64,000 nt of DNA. Source: Ophiostoma sp. CBS 140.51 (Eukaryota; Ascomycota; Sordariomycetes; Ophiostomatales; Ophiostomataceae). Positions 42,893-54,289 of the stretch are shown here, piece by piece. The notes beneath the pieces were generated by a model that saw only the letters and a program-made list of their open reading frames with translations, ran no database searches and was not told where the DNA came from. Position numbers and translations under genes: made by a program. The DNA lies in NCBI GenBank assembly GCA_029298735.1, contig JANSLP010000030.1, forward strand, positions 124,001-188,000, given 5' to 3'. Each line of letters starts with the position of its first letter. Positions within the stretch are counted from its first letter, which is position 1.

Positions 42893-45273
42893 GAGACGAA
42901 GAAGTGGAGGATCGCCGTTCGATGGTGATGAGTTGGGAGGTGGGAAGAAGTAAGACGTCAGGCACCAGCGAAAATCGAGATGGCAGCTGCTGCTTATCGA
43001 GAAGGAGCAACCGTCAATTCGGAAGAAAAAGGGAAAGAGCAGGGGAGCAAGAGGAAGGCAGGTCTACGATAAAAAGGGCGGCACAGAGTGACAACGTGCA
43101 TGAAAAAGAGAAAGAGAGAGTGAATGAATGTGGGAAGGAGCGATCTTCACGTGTTCTAGGCATCCACCACCACAGGCTGCAACCAATACTGTTGCACCCA
43201 AACCACCATCTGCATGAGCTCTCTCCTTGCTGCTTTCGCCTTTCTAGGCCTCCAATCCCATGAGAAGAGTCGAGATCCTGCAGCAGCTCTTACGAAAAAA
43301 GCGGGGCATTTAAACGGGATGCGTGTTGTTGAGTCGCTGAGTCGCTCCTGCCGTTGGAGAGGTTCTTTGGGAAGCTGTAGATCAGCCAAAAAGCAGGAAA
43401 GCAACCATCTTGAAAGACGAAGTGACAAGGTGACAAGATGACTACAACGGAACGACAATAACTGAATAAATAGTACGATTGAGATGTTTACTTCATCTTG
43501 AGTCACAGCCTTATGGAGCTAACAAGTGACGCGAGGCGCTAACACCGTCTTCTTGTCAAAAGCGTCTTCTGACCCAAGCTTTTTTGGCCCTTGAGGCGGA
43601 TGGGGCTCTGTGCTTTCCTGGGACAGGGGCCACTTTCGTCCACGACCGTGAAGACCGAAGAGGAAGGCGGGGCACAACGCAGATGGGCTGTTGCTGCTTC
43701 TCCCTGGCTTATATAATACGACGTATTATTGCGAAGACTGGAGCTGTCAAGCAGAGAAAAAAAAAGAGAAAAAAAGACGGTTTGACAGCTGGTCGAAAGC
43801 GGCACAGACTTGGGTTACATCATTTTCTAATAGCGGAATGTTGTGGGCAAATAACCGGGGAAAGATAAGCAGCAGCTGATTGCCGTGCCGTCAGCTGTCG
43901 CGTGGTTCTGTCGGAGCTGTCAAGAAAGTGAGATATAAGCTGGATAACGTCAGTCCAATGTCATAGACGAGCTGTTAAGGAGAGTAATTGTCACGAAGGA
44001 GGAGGAGAAGAGACTGTGAATTGGCAAAAGTGCCCATCGTACCGAGAGGCTAGTGTTTACAAGATGTTGGGAAGGTGCGAAACGACAACGAGGTAGAAAA
44101 TGCAAAGAGCGACTCGAATTAGGAAGGACCAACCGTCGACGCCAATACACAATGCACGGGCAACTGCCTATCACAGATAAGACGCACAAAAGCGCACAGC
44201 GGTTCTTTCTACTTTTGCAATCGCAAAGCAACAACAGAGGAAAGCACGAACCAGCTGCACACCGAAAAAAAAACGAAAAGGATTCCAGACCGAGACCAGA
44301 AAACCGTCAGCAGTTCCTTCGGCCTGGAGCCTGGGCGTCCTGGAGCCCAACAACTCAGACGCCCAGAGCAGTTTTACATGCAAAAGGGAGGGGCAAAATG
44401 GAGCACGCGACCAAAAAGAGGCGAAACTACAGGTGAACTGCCTGCAGACCCGGCGCCGAGTTAGCGGGGGACGCGCCAGCGCGCCTACTCCACGGGGAAG
44501 AGCAGCCGTGCAGCAGTTAGCGCACAGCAAAGACAACAGAGCAAGAGCCACCGGCCGCTGGTTGCCAACAGAAGAAAAGCTGACCACAGGGCGAAATGGT
44601 GAACCAGTCCCCAACAAAGGAGACATTCAGCAGTGACGATAGTCGGAGCACTGGAAACATAAGAAGGAATGAGGAGAACCCGGAAGGTGAAGCGGTGCCG
44701 CAGGAAAGTGTGCGTCTGGTTTGTACGTCTCCGAACGGCGTGGGTTACATGGCGTTGAAGAGAGTAGCATTGCAGAGGAATGCCGAGGGTGAGAAGAGAA
44801 AAGAAAAGAAAAGAAAGAAAAGAAGCTCGTAAAATACGTGAGCTCAGAACGAGCTCAAAAAGATAAAAAAGTAGACTGTGAAAAAGGTACACATTGAAAG
44901 AACCGCGAAAAATTGCCGATCTCTACTCGTTCTTGTGCCTTCCTGTTCTTTTCGTTCTTTCTGTTCTTTCTTTCCCCTCGCTCTATTTTAGCTCCCTTTG
45001 CTACTTCTTCTTCTGGCGCCCTTTTTTCGCCTTCCAAGTCCGTCCTTGGTCCTTTCTTATCTTTCCACGGCTCCCCTCCCTCCTTCTTCTCTCTCTTCAA
45101 CTCTGATCGATCGATCTCTGACGTCGTTCAAAAAGTTGCCTTTCTTCTCAACCAGACACTTTCTGTACTGAACTTCACGTTTGCCAACGTCAACTTAATT
45201 GTCTTGATATCAATTGCAACCGATTCTTCTTACCGACGACATCCACATCCACATCCACACATCTACCGCAACC
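42893..45273. other. 2.4-kb divergent intergenic region
   Basis: This region lies between the unknown gene (-) and the small membrane protein gene (+). The + strand is purine-rich across much of 42900-44850, which on the minus strand would be a pyrimidine-rich leader or promoter. It becomes strongly pyrimidine-rich at 44920-45270, the leader of the + gene. Two ATG frames (44053-44436, 43584-43868) give Lys/Arg-rich products dictated by composition and are not supported. Confidence 0.55.
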
Positions 45274-45568
45274 ATGGCCGCCGTTCCCAACAAGTATGTC
45301 GACGCCACATTTTCTCAGAATTGACCTACTATCGTGATGTCAAAATGCTAACCTTTCTTCTTCTCTCTCCAGTCGCCTCCGTACTGTGGCCGTCATTGCC
45401 ACCGTCGCCGCCGTCGGCATCGGCTACACTGTCCGCCGCAACTCCAACCGCCTGCGCGAAAACGAACTGGCCCAGCAGCGGGCACGGTCCGGCACAGCGG
45501 CACCGACCACGACGACCGGCTCGCCCAACCTGTACGTCAGTGTCGACCGGAGCGGTGGTGGTATTTGA
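45274..45568 (+). CDS. Small 71-residue single-TM protein, unknown function
   Basis: Exon 1 is only 20 nt (45274-45293); a 79-nt intron (GTATGT, branch GCTAACC, CCAG; 45294-45372) leads to exon 2 (45373-45568). The junction restores an Asn codon and gives MAAVPNNRLRTVAVIATVAA at the start. One hydrophobic stretch (about 11-26) is followed by a basic segment RRNSNRLREN and a Thr/Ser/Gly tail ending DRSGGGI. The short N-terminus and basic residues after the helix would suit an organelle membrane (mitochondrial inner membrane or ER), but that is inference. A strong pyrimidine-rich leader and textbook splice signals argue that it is expressed. I do not recognise a named family. An unspliced start inside exon 2 would lose the hydrophobic helix. 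Confidence 0.8.
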
Positions 45569-46627
45569 GCGTTGAGTGCGTGAGCGAAGCGAGCGCGCAC
45601 GAGTACAAAACGACAATGGTGCGGCTCCGAGGCACACTGCAGGTCTGACTTCAACTTCACGTACCGCATCATACGATCTCATCACACGACACAAAGTCTT
45701 CCAATTGAGTGATAATCTGCCTTTCCGGCGGACCGGTTCAATGGGAGTTTTGCAACGACGACACATCTAATCATTTCCACGGCGTTATCTTTCTCGATGA
45801 TTTATTTGTTTTATTCGGACATTCTCCTCACAATGCTACACTGTACGGGTTTTTTGTTGAAGTTTCGGACGTGCTTTTACTTCGATTCACACGGCCACGG
45901 AAGGGGAGGAAGGAGCGTTGCGAACAATGAAAGGCCTTGGAGAAGTATTGCCGGGGCAGCATTGGAAGCGGAGGCTACGGGGAAATGGGGGCGGGCGGGG
46001 GCGAGCCATTGTCCCCTCCGGAGAGGTGGAAACAGTAGAGTTGGGGTTGCGCCGGACAAATGGCCGTAGCCCTCTTCGGACTTCTTTCCCTATTTTTACA
46101 TGTACGTAGACATTTCTTTTCTCTCTTCCTTACAATAAATCGAGACTTCCAAAATAAACCGGACTTGTCAAAATGCTAGAATTTGCGACGATATACCAAA
46201 AGAACGCAACAAAATGCCGATTAAACCAAAAAGCGACGACAAACAAGAACGACAATGCAGCACAGATATATTCGAACTGGAAATCGAACTCGGGGAGGAG
46301 ATGCTGCCTCTCCATGCACTGGAAAAACAAAAAATGCACGACATGCCGTAGATAAACAACAATGCAGAACCGATCGGAGAAAATATGACAAGAAACGGAA
46401 ACGGAAACACAAAACGCCATGACAAAGCCCAGCCAAACGATGCAAAAGAAAACGAAAAGTCCGCCCAGTACAAAAAGCAAAACTAGTAAAACAGATGCAG
46501 AACAGATGCAGAACAGAACCAGAAACAAAAACAGATCAAAACACAAACATATTAGTCGACCTTTATGCGTACGGGATCCAGTCCGGTACACTAGCCGTGA
46601 TTCCGACGGCCTTCCTCCCTCCTACAT
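45569..46627. other. Convergent 3' region of the small gene and the YVC1-like gene
   Basis: This 1,059-bp spacer lies between two facing stop codons. It is A-rich on the + strand from about 46130, fitting the 3' UTR of the minus-strand gene. Short direct repeats (AGATGCAGAACAG, around 46491-46515) are present. No gene is supported. Confidence 0.55.
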
Positions 46628-49600
46628 TCAATAAAAACTCTCGCCGTCGTCATCGTCTGACGCGACGGTTGCTCGCCGCTCGACTCCTTTGCCCTTGGCC
46701 CGCCGCGGTACACGACTCTGGCTCTGGCCGGGGCTCTCGCCGGCTTCATTGCTGTTATCTCCGGCCCCGCTGGCACCTCCGGAGGGACGCGGAATCTGCC
46801 GGATGACACCGGAACTGGCCACACGGGGCAGTTGACTACCCCCCGGACCCGGCGGCGACGACATCCCGAGGTTCGATAGCGTGGCCGAGATGGGGATGCG
46901 GCTGCCCGTCGGACTCTTTGGAGTGTTGCTGCCGGCCCCGGTGTTAGTTCCGGTGCCTCCGGTCTGCGGTGTGGCCGCCGTCGTCGGCGCCGAAGGCCCG
47001 AGGACGGTCGGCATTCTCGACAAAGGGGCCACTCTCGGCTTATCTTGTTGCGGCTTCTCCTGCCCACTCTCCCCTTCGGAACTCGACACGACCGCACTCG
47101 CACGTCCACTCACGACCGCACTCGTCCGCCCGCTCGCAAGTGCCTGTTGCTGCTGTTTTTGCAAAGACCGCAGCTCGTGCACCACATCCGTAAAGCTTTC
47201 TTCCAGCGTCTTCATGCGCGCCAGCACCAGGCGGCTCATGCGGTCACGGTCGCGGTCGGTCTCGCCCGCCAGCGCCAGGTTCGCTGTGGCGCGGGCATTG
47301 TTCATCGCTGTAGCGAGGGCGAGTTGGGATGTAAAGCTTCCCGGCAACACCACATCGGGTGCGCCTAGCGGTGGGCCGACGGCCGACTCGGTCAACAGTC
47401 CCGACGCAGACACGCCCGCATCGTCGGAGCCCATGTCAAATGACGAGAGGCGGCGCTGCTGATGAATACGGCGGACGGGCGAATCGATCATGGCGGCCGT
47501 GTTGAAGATGGCGGCGGCACGGCTGGCGGCGGAGGACTGGGTGGTGGGTTCGCGGGGCGGCATGATGGGCCGGGGGCGGGTGCCGGAGGTTGTCGATATG
47601 CCCGGGAGGCCGCCGCCCTGGTTGGACTTGCGGGGTGACCGTTGACCGGCGGTTGTGGGCGTTCCCGGAACGGCGGCGGGCGTGTTGTGGCGGCTCGACA
47701 GGGGCCGCGATCGAGATGACGACTGCTGGTGGTGGCCGTGTTTCGGTGACGGCGGGAAGAAGAGTCCACCTGGCGACTGGTGCAGGCCCAGAATAGCGTC
47801 GCTGGAGTCGTTGTCACCCTCTACATCTGGGTTGGGCGGGTTGTACAGAATGGTGTTGCTCGACAGGGCACGAGAGTGGAGTGCACGGCGTGTCGTCTGC
47901 TTGGGCGGGCTTGTGGCGTTGGTAATGTGGCTGATGTTACCGATGCGGCGGGGACTGGCCGCCGAGGACCCGACAGGCTCACCCTCATTTCCTTCTTCGT
48001 CCTCTTCCACGGCCTTTGACGACTCGGGCGACCGCGCTGCCACATTCAAGAACCGCGAAGCAACGGGCGTCGCAAAAAAGTCTCCGCCGTCGTCATCGTC
48101 GTCATCTTCGCCTTCACGAATCTCGCCATCGCCGTCGTTGTCGCCGTCCCGTCCGCTCTGCCTCGACAACATGTCTTCCCGTGAGTGTAGTGGAGTTAGC
48201 CCGTGGCCGCCCGTGTTGGTCACTTCGTCCTCTTCGTCGTCGTCATTGGTCACCAGCTCGTCGTCGCCCTCGGCGTCCGTATGGTCCTTGAAAGCGGCTT
48301 CGAACGGGCTGCGCTGCGGGTACGGGTGCATACCAAACATGCGCACATCCCGCGTCAGTCCCGGCATGGCTGACAGCGACATTAGGTCGGCCGGGTCGCT
48401 AGCTGTCGACCGCACCTCGGACATGTGTCGGAACCGCTGCGAGTTGGACCCGCCGCGTTCTCGACCACTACCAAAGTGGTTGATGCTCATGCGGCGCTGC
48501 CACTCGTGGTCGGGGCCGCCGCCGCCACCAACACCACCTGGGCCACCACCCCGTTTGTTGTCAATCGTCGAGTACCCGGTCCCATCGTGCTGGTCCATCC
48601 AGTTGCGGATGGCCGTCTGGGTCTTGCGGCGCTCGTTGCGGCGCTGTGTTCGGAGCGTGGCAATGTCCGGGGTGCGCCGGAACACCTCGTCGAGGGCGCG
48701 GTCCTTTTGGAACCCGACGACGGACTCTTCCCGTAAACGGATGCTAGGACTAAAGAGGACAGGGCGGCTGCCCGGATCGGCGAGCGAGATGCCGCGGTGG
48801 CGCGACCGGGTGTGGTTCTCGACGAGATCGGTAGGCTCGTACATGAAGGGCGCCAAGAAGAACTTCTCATAGACGAAAATGCTGAACAACAGCGGAAAAT
48901 GGGTGGCTTTGATAATGAGGCGGTTGAGGGCGACAAAGTGCGACAGGGGCATGCAGTACCGCAGCGGCATGAGCATCCAGGCGAAAATGTTGGTGGGCGC
49001 GACGTACGAGAAGAGGGCGTCGTTCTTGACCATCGATATAGTATTGATGGCAAACAAGAACTGGTGCTCTTCGTTGGCGTTGGACGCAATGGCCATGAAC
49101 GAGTTGGTCAGGACCGTGATCAAGATGGTGACGACGACAAAGTGACAAATGATCAGAAACAGGACGAGCAACGTCTTGCCCAGAATGTTGTAGGTCGGCC
49201 AGACTTCCCAGGCGGCCGGTGTGAAGCCCATGAGCAATTGAAAAATCATGTAGGCCACGTCGGTGGGTTCGTTTTCCGTGTGGGACAGAGTGAAGAAGAC
49301 GAAGAAGCCCGAACATGACACGAGAATCAAGATGAAGACGGCCGCGAGGTCCACGGCCATGAGACGGAACGCGATCAGGAGCTGCGAAAAGTACTGGTAG
49401 TGGTCAAGCACACTAAAGATGCGCGGCAGCAACAAGATGGCGTTGGCCGCCAATATATCGTAGGCGCTGTTGTTCCATCGCTGGGCGTCGGCCAAGAAGA
49501 CGCCGCAGATGCGTAGGGAGTAGTAAAAGATGAGCAACAGCAAGATGCCCAGGTCGAAAATGTTCCAGAAACTCATAATGTAGAGCGAGAAGCCTTGCTC

Positions 49601-50962
49601 GTTGAAACCGACGAGCTCGTCGAGCATAAAGCCGGCACTCCAAAACCAAAAGACTAGTTCCAAAGTGGTGATGCGGCTTGAGTGCTGGACGAGGACGGCC
49701 AAGAACAGACCGATCAGGATGGCGAGCGAGCACGTCGACAAGAACTGGCGGTAGCGGGGCACACGCAGCCGCGACAGTTTGAAGAGTGAAGCGTTGCGCG
49801 GGTCGTACAACGTGACAGTGCGGCGGTAGAGCGCGGGCGGAGCCGGCAAGGTGTTCCGTGCCGGTTCCTCCTTGATCGGCTGGTGGCCACCTAGCAAGGG
49901 TGTCCGCTGGTCACTACTGCGCCGGCCGATGCTGACACCGCGGGGTGCATCTCTCCGTTGTTGTCTAGAGTGGGATACTGCCGGAGCCTTCCCGTTGTTG
50001 CGGTGCAGCTGGTCGGCCGAGCTATAAAAACTAATGGCGCCGTTCCAGATGGCCTCGAGGTGCTGCACGACGAGCGGGTGCGCCAAAAAGTGCTTGGCCG
50101 ATGCGCGGATGGCCACCTCGAGCGTCGAGATGCGTGCCGCCGGTGCCGACCCGGGCCGTGCTGCGGAGAGGCCACCCGATGATGCAGCGGCTGCATGCTG
50201 AGGCGAGAGTGATGCACCCGGTAGACCTTGCAGCGGGTTAAAGTCGTAGGATAGCGCATCAATCAGTTCGCGGGTCGTGTACTCTTTCAGCAACTTGATG
50301 GCGAGCAGCTCGCAGACTTTGGCGCGGGTATTGCTGGTGCCCGCGTTGCCCGGGTAGAATTGGGCCTCTTTGGCGAACTGGAGGCAGTTGGCCATGAGGG
50401 CGTAGAGGGTGGCTCTGGAGAAATGCTGGGCGCGGATCTGCTGCTGCATGGGTTTGACCAAAAATTGGGATACTTGCGGGGACCGGAGCTGTTCCCAGGT
50501 CAAAGTCGTCTCGGTGCGGGCCTGCACGATAATCCGCATGGCATGGACGATGCTGTAGACGGGTAGGGCGTCAAGGTGTGAGGCGGAAAAGAGTGGAAGC
50601 AACTGTGATGAGCGGCGGTCGCCGTCTTCGGAAGGCGTGTGGTGGCCGAGGCCACGGGGTCCATGATTGTGGCCATGGTTGTGGTTGTGGCCGCGTCCAT
50701 CGTTGGAGTCGTCCTCGTCCTCATCGTCGTCGGCTTCTGTAAAATCGGCCGTGGCATGGCGGAGGTGGCTGTATGCTGAGCGGTTGTGGTGGTGAGCCGG
50801 GCCTGCTTGTTCTTGGTCGTCGTCCTCCTCCTCCAACACCATCCGCGGGAACGTACGCATGTCAGGGTCTGGATCTGCTTCGGCGGCGTCCATATCAGAA
50901 AGCAGTTGGTTAGCGGCGGGCCTCTTGTTGCCGTGGACTGCGCGCAGCAACATGGAAAACAT
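46628..50962 (-). CDS. YVC1/TRPY-family cation channel
   Basis: Single exon of 1,444 residues from the ATG at 50962; the frame is open a little further upstream but only from a TTG. Yvc1 is the fungal TRP-like channel that releases vacuolar Ca2+. Support includes an N-terminal linker-helical region ('AMRIIVQARTETTLTWEQLR', 'LYALMANCLQFAKEAQFYPG', 'LLAIKLLKEYTTRELIDALS'), then about six to eight hydrophobic helices (residues ~400-710). The pore-region candidate is 'YMIFQLLMGFTPAAWEVWPT', followed by 'VVVTILITVLTNSFMAIASN'. After 710 the protein is a long disordered Ser/Asp/Pro tail with a possible coiled coil (about 1240-1275). A His-rich stretch GHNHNHGHNHG lies at 91-101. Yeast Yvc1 is ~675 residues, so this form has large extra termini. 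The membrane (vacuole or plasma) cannot be decided. Confidence 0.88.
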   Translation of the reverse strand: MFSMLLRAVHGNKRPAANQLLSDMDAAEADPDPDMRTFPRMVLEEEDDDQEQAGPAHHHNRSAYSHLRHATADFTEADDDEDEDDSNDGRGHNHNHGHNHGPRGLGHHTPSEDGDRRSSQLLPLFSASHLDALPVYSIVHAMRIIVQARTETTLTWEQLRSPQVSQFLVKPMQQQIRAQHFSRATLYALMANCLQFAKEAQFYPGNAGTSNTRAKVCELLAIKLLKEYTTRELIDALSYDFNPLQGLPGASLSPQHAAAASSGGLSAARPGSAPAARISTLEVAIRASAKHFLAHPLVVQHLEAIWNGAISFYSSADQLHRNNGKAPAVSHSRQQRRDAPRGVSIGRRSSDQRTPLLGGHQPIKEEPARNTLPAPPALYRRTVTLYDPRNASLFKLSRLRVPRYRQFLSTCSLAILIGLFLAVLVQHSSRITTLELVFWFWSAGFMLDELVGFNEQGFSLYIMSFWNIFDLGILLLLIFYYSLRICGVFLADAQRWNNSAYDILAANAILLLPRIFSVLDHYQYFSQLLIAFRLMAVDLAAVFILILVSCSGFFVFFTLSHTENEPTDVAYMIFQLLMGFTPAAWEVWPTYNILGKTLLVLFLIICHFVVVTILITVLTNSFMAIASNANEEHQFLFAINTISMVKNDALFSYVAPTNIFAWMLMPLRYCMPLSHFVALNRLIIKATHFPLLFSIFVYEKFFLAPFMYEPTDLVENHTRSRHRGISLADPGSRPVLFSPSIRLREESVVGFQKDRALDEVFRRTPDIATLRTQRRNERRKTQTAIRNWMDQHDGTGYSTIDNKRGGGPGGVGGGGGPDHEWQRRMSINHFGSGRERGGSNSQRFRHMSEVRSTASDPADLMSLSAMPGLTRDVRMFGMHPYPQRSPFEAAFKDHTDAEGDDELVTNDDDEEDEVTNTGGHGLTPLHSREDMLSRQSGRDGDNDGDGEIREGEDDDDDDGGDFFATPVASRFLNVAARSPESSKAVEEDEEGNEGEPVGSSAASPRRIGNISHITNATSPPKQTTRRALHSRALSSNTILYNPPNPDVEGDNDSSDAILGLHQSPGGLFFPPSPKHGHHQQSSSRSRPLSSRHNTPAAVPGTPTTAGQRSPRKSNQGGGLPGISTTSGTRPRPIMPPREPTTQSSAASRAAAIFNTAAMIDSPVRRIHQQRRLSSFDMGSDDAGVSASGLLTESAVGPPLGAPDVVLPGSFTSQLALATAMNNARATANLALAGETDRDRDRMSRLVLARMKTLEESFTDVVHELRSLQKQQQQALASGRTSAVVSGRASAVVSSSEGESGQEKPQQDKPRVAPLSRMPTVLGPSAPTTAATPQTGGTGTNTGAGSNTPKSPTGSRIPISATLSNLGMSSPPGPGGSQLPRVASSGVIRQIPRPSGGASGAGDNSNEAGESPGQSQSRVPRRAKGKGVERRATVASDDDDGESFY

Positions 50963-52720
50963 TATGTGCGAGGTGGCGTTTAAGTCGAGACGTTGACGTC
51001 GAGTGTTGAGATAAGACTCGAGAGTCTGGCGAGTGTAGTCTTTTGAAAGTCCCAATTTCCTCCCTCGCGTCCTGACGCAATCCCTCGCCGGCGCCGGTCG
51101 TCAACAAGGCTCAAATGCACATCTCCGTCGTGGGTTAGGAGGGAGGCAGAAGGGAGAAAGGGCGAGAAGGAAAAGAGATAAAAAGAGGGGAGCAAAAATG
51201 GAAACGGAGAAAGGACAGGAGAAAGGAGACGAGACAGGGGAAGGAGGGGAAGAAAAGGAGGCGGGAAGTGCAAAAGGGAGAATGCAAATGTAAATGGCAA
51301 AATAAAAATACAACAATCAAGAATCAAGAATGAACTCAATGGACAACGCAAACACAAACAAGGAATGAGATCAAAGGATGCTGGATAGCTGAAAGATCAA
51401 AGATAAAAAAGCTTGTGAGCGGAGTGTGCGATCTCTGTGAGTGTGACCGTCCACACACACACCTTTTCTCCAAATGTTTTCCCTTTGCTCAGTGACGCGC
51501 GAGAAGCGCGATGTTACTAGTGCCCCCGGTAACTTTGCCCCAGCCTGCCTGCCCAGAATCAAATTAAGAGGGCTGCGCGCGCTATCAAAATTAAGAAAGT
51601 CTGATAAGGTGAAGGAAAGAGGACAAGGGGCCGAGTGCCTAGCGCAAACACGCTGAGACTTTGCGGAGCGAAGGGGGTGGAGAGTTGATGAACGTGAGGG
51701 TCGAGTTGTCAAGAGGCGAGACAACCGAGTTGTGTTTGTCCTTTGTCGGTTGTCGTTTTTTTACTATTCAATATTCTGGGGACCCCTGGTTTTGACGTGC
51801 GTTTTTGCGTTTTGTTTCTGTTCTGTTTTGGGGCGGCAGGATGGGCAAAAGGAAGAGAGGAGGGAGGTCAGATGTGCCGTTCTAGCGAGGCGGAAAGATA
51901 AATAGAGTAGACAAGAGTAGACCGCGAGTCAAGAAGACGGGAGGGTTAGGGTGCGAAGAAGCGAGAAAAGGAGCGAAAGTCGATCATGAGAATGAAGAGT
52001 ACGGAGAGAGAAGCGGCTCATAAAGTTGAAAATTGAAGATCGAACATTACATTCACAGAGAGCAACGAGAACAGAAAATCGAAAAATGAAAAACACAGGT
52101 GGAGGGCCTGAAAGCAGGATCGTCAAAAAAAGAGACAGGCGACACAGAGTACAGAGCACAAGTGGGCACAGATGGACACTGGGGATGGGACACTGGACGA
52201 CTCCGTTGTGGCGTCGCACTGCAGAGGTCAAAGTCAGAGCGGCTTCAGCAGCAGAGCGTAAAACGCAGAACAGGACACAGGACAGAATGAGACACGAGCA
52301 CGAGCGGAGAATTACTCCCTTTGCGTTTGCCGTTTGCCGTGCGCTGTGTTCGAGTGTCTTGTGTCTTGCGTTTCTCGTCCAGACAAGTAAAATGTACTCG
52401 ACAGCAAGTCGGGACAGTCTGTTCACTACCGCTGCACGATAAAGGATATTCCCAGATATGTGAGTGGACTCGTTGGTGCGCATCAATCGTCGACTGTCTT
52501 TCTTGTGTACATTTGTGTGCATACTTGCATCAGAGAGCGTGAGAGGGATGTCAGGGAGTATGGCGATTATGGCCATCTGACTCTCAAAGTGCAGTGCAGT
52601 GGGGATGTGCAGCCGCGCCCCAGCTGATACGCCCCAGCTTTGTTTGGTTGTCTCCTGCATGTTGATCTCTGTCTGGCGTCATGTTCTTCTCGAGGATCTC
52701 TGAGGGGAGGCCAGAGCAGA

Positions 52721-52750
52721 GATCTGATTTGCTCTGATTTGCTCTGATTT
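52721..52750 (+). repeat. 10-bp tandem repeat (3 copies)
   Basis: The unit GMTCTGATTT (GATCTGATTT once, GCTCTGATTT twice) is repeated head-to-tail in the gene-free interval. Confidence 0.85.
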
Positions 52751-54252
52751 GATGCCTTCTGTCGTCGTGTGGGCAGACAAAACATGCAGGCTGGACAACT
52801 AGCCGTTTTTTTTGGGTCGATCCCGAAGTGGCCGCACTGAACACAGAGAGGCCCCAGGTGTGTGTGTGAAGTTGCAGCGAATGTCGTGGGCGAGCTGGCA
52901 CACGGCGCGCTGATTGGGTAGGGTGGTGTGGCAGGTTGAGATGCGTGGAGATGCGCAAAGATGCAGTTGGAGGAGCAAAGAGGAGCAGACTGTCAGGCTG
53001 CCAAGCATCGTGTCTGCCGGAAAGAGAGTGCAGCCGTACAGCATAAAGTGCTTGCAGTAGTCTCTTATGGGTTTGCTCGACTTGTTTCGCTTCTCGCAAA
53101 TGTAGTCAACTGCAGCCGCCCGTGATCTGACGAGGAGCTGTTTTGTGCTCTGGGCAATAAATTACTCGGACCCTTTTTTTGCTTTTCAAAAGGCCTCGCA
53201 GACTTCAACTGCCTTGCCCGGCTGTCCAGCCTGCTTTCTTCTTTTTTTGCTTCTTCCGCTGCCTTGCATATGGCTGGACCAGGGTGACTTTTGCAAGTGT
53301 CGGTGAAGGATGAAAGGAGAAGCAAAAATAAATAAAAAGTGGGTGTGGTGCACATGCTTTAAAGTGTGAGTGCTACAGCAAGTGCTGCAAGTGCTGCAAA
53401 ATGCACCAAAAACTGCTGCAAAGGCTGCGAACAGGGTGCGCCACGCTGAAAGCGGGCAAGACAGACTCGACAAAGTGGTGCAAGACAGTGCTTTGAGTGG
53501 GGTGGTCCGAATCCTTCCTGCGTGGGTCTGCGTAGAATGAGGAACGACTGAGAACTGAGAGGTGAGGAGCGAGAGTCGAGAGTCGAGAGCTGTGAGTTGT
53601 GAGTCGAGAGCCGAGTTGCCTTGTAAGGTGTTTGGCCTCGCCGAGTAACAATCCGGCTGACACGAGTTGAGTGGCAAAGGCGGCGGACGAAGCTGAGCCT
53701 GATTGAATCTCATCGTATCCAAGTCGTGAGATGCTGAGATTGTTGACGCATGTTGCGCATTCCTTCTTCTATCTCTCCCGGTTGTTTTCATCCCACTCCC
53801 CTCATTTCTCTCACTCTTCCTTGAAGGCGCAGGCTCAACACGACGTCAGCTGGGGTGCAATGCAATCCTCTTCTGCTGCTTTCTGCTGCTTTCTGCAGTG
53901 GACGCCTGTGGTCTGGGCGCCTTCCTGAATGGGCAATTCTATTCTTTTCCTTCTCAAGTTTTTGAAAGTTTTGAATAATTTGGACTGGGTCTCCCGTCAA
54001 AAGTCAGGACAAGCCGGTGTCTGCCGTTGTCGGACCTGACAGATGTGTCATCCAACACTCAACGGCCACCAACGCCCATGTTGGCTCGTCCGAGCAATGC
54101 AAGCACTGTCGCGATCTCGCGTTAATGACTCGATCTATGTTGACGTGTTTTCCTGGTAAACATTTGTTAGCGTTTATTAAAAAAAAGTCAGACTAACACA
54201 GCGTTAATCAACAAACCTCTCTGCTCCCTCAACATCCTCACTCCCTCACGGC

Positions 54253-54289
54253 CACCGCCTTCGGCCACCTTGACAACCTCAAGGCGGTG
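54253..54289 (+). repeat. 9-bp inverted repeat (possible hairpin)
   Basis: CACCGCCTT (54253-54261) and AAGGCGGTG (54281-54289) are perfect inverted arms around a 19-nt loop, about 960 bp upstream of the pyrimidine gene. A role as a protein-binding dyad or hairpin is untested. Confidence 0.7.

Noticed and set aside
51001..51055. A 31-codon N-terminal extension of the YVC1-like protein
   Set aside because: The extension starts at TTG and contains no ATG; the first ATG is at 50962.
51929..52660. A 243-codon minus frame in the 51-55 kb spacer
   Set aside because: Random-looking product rich in Leu, Ser and Cys, with no domain.
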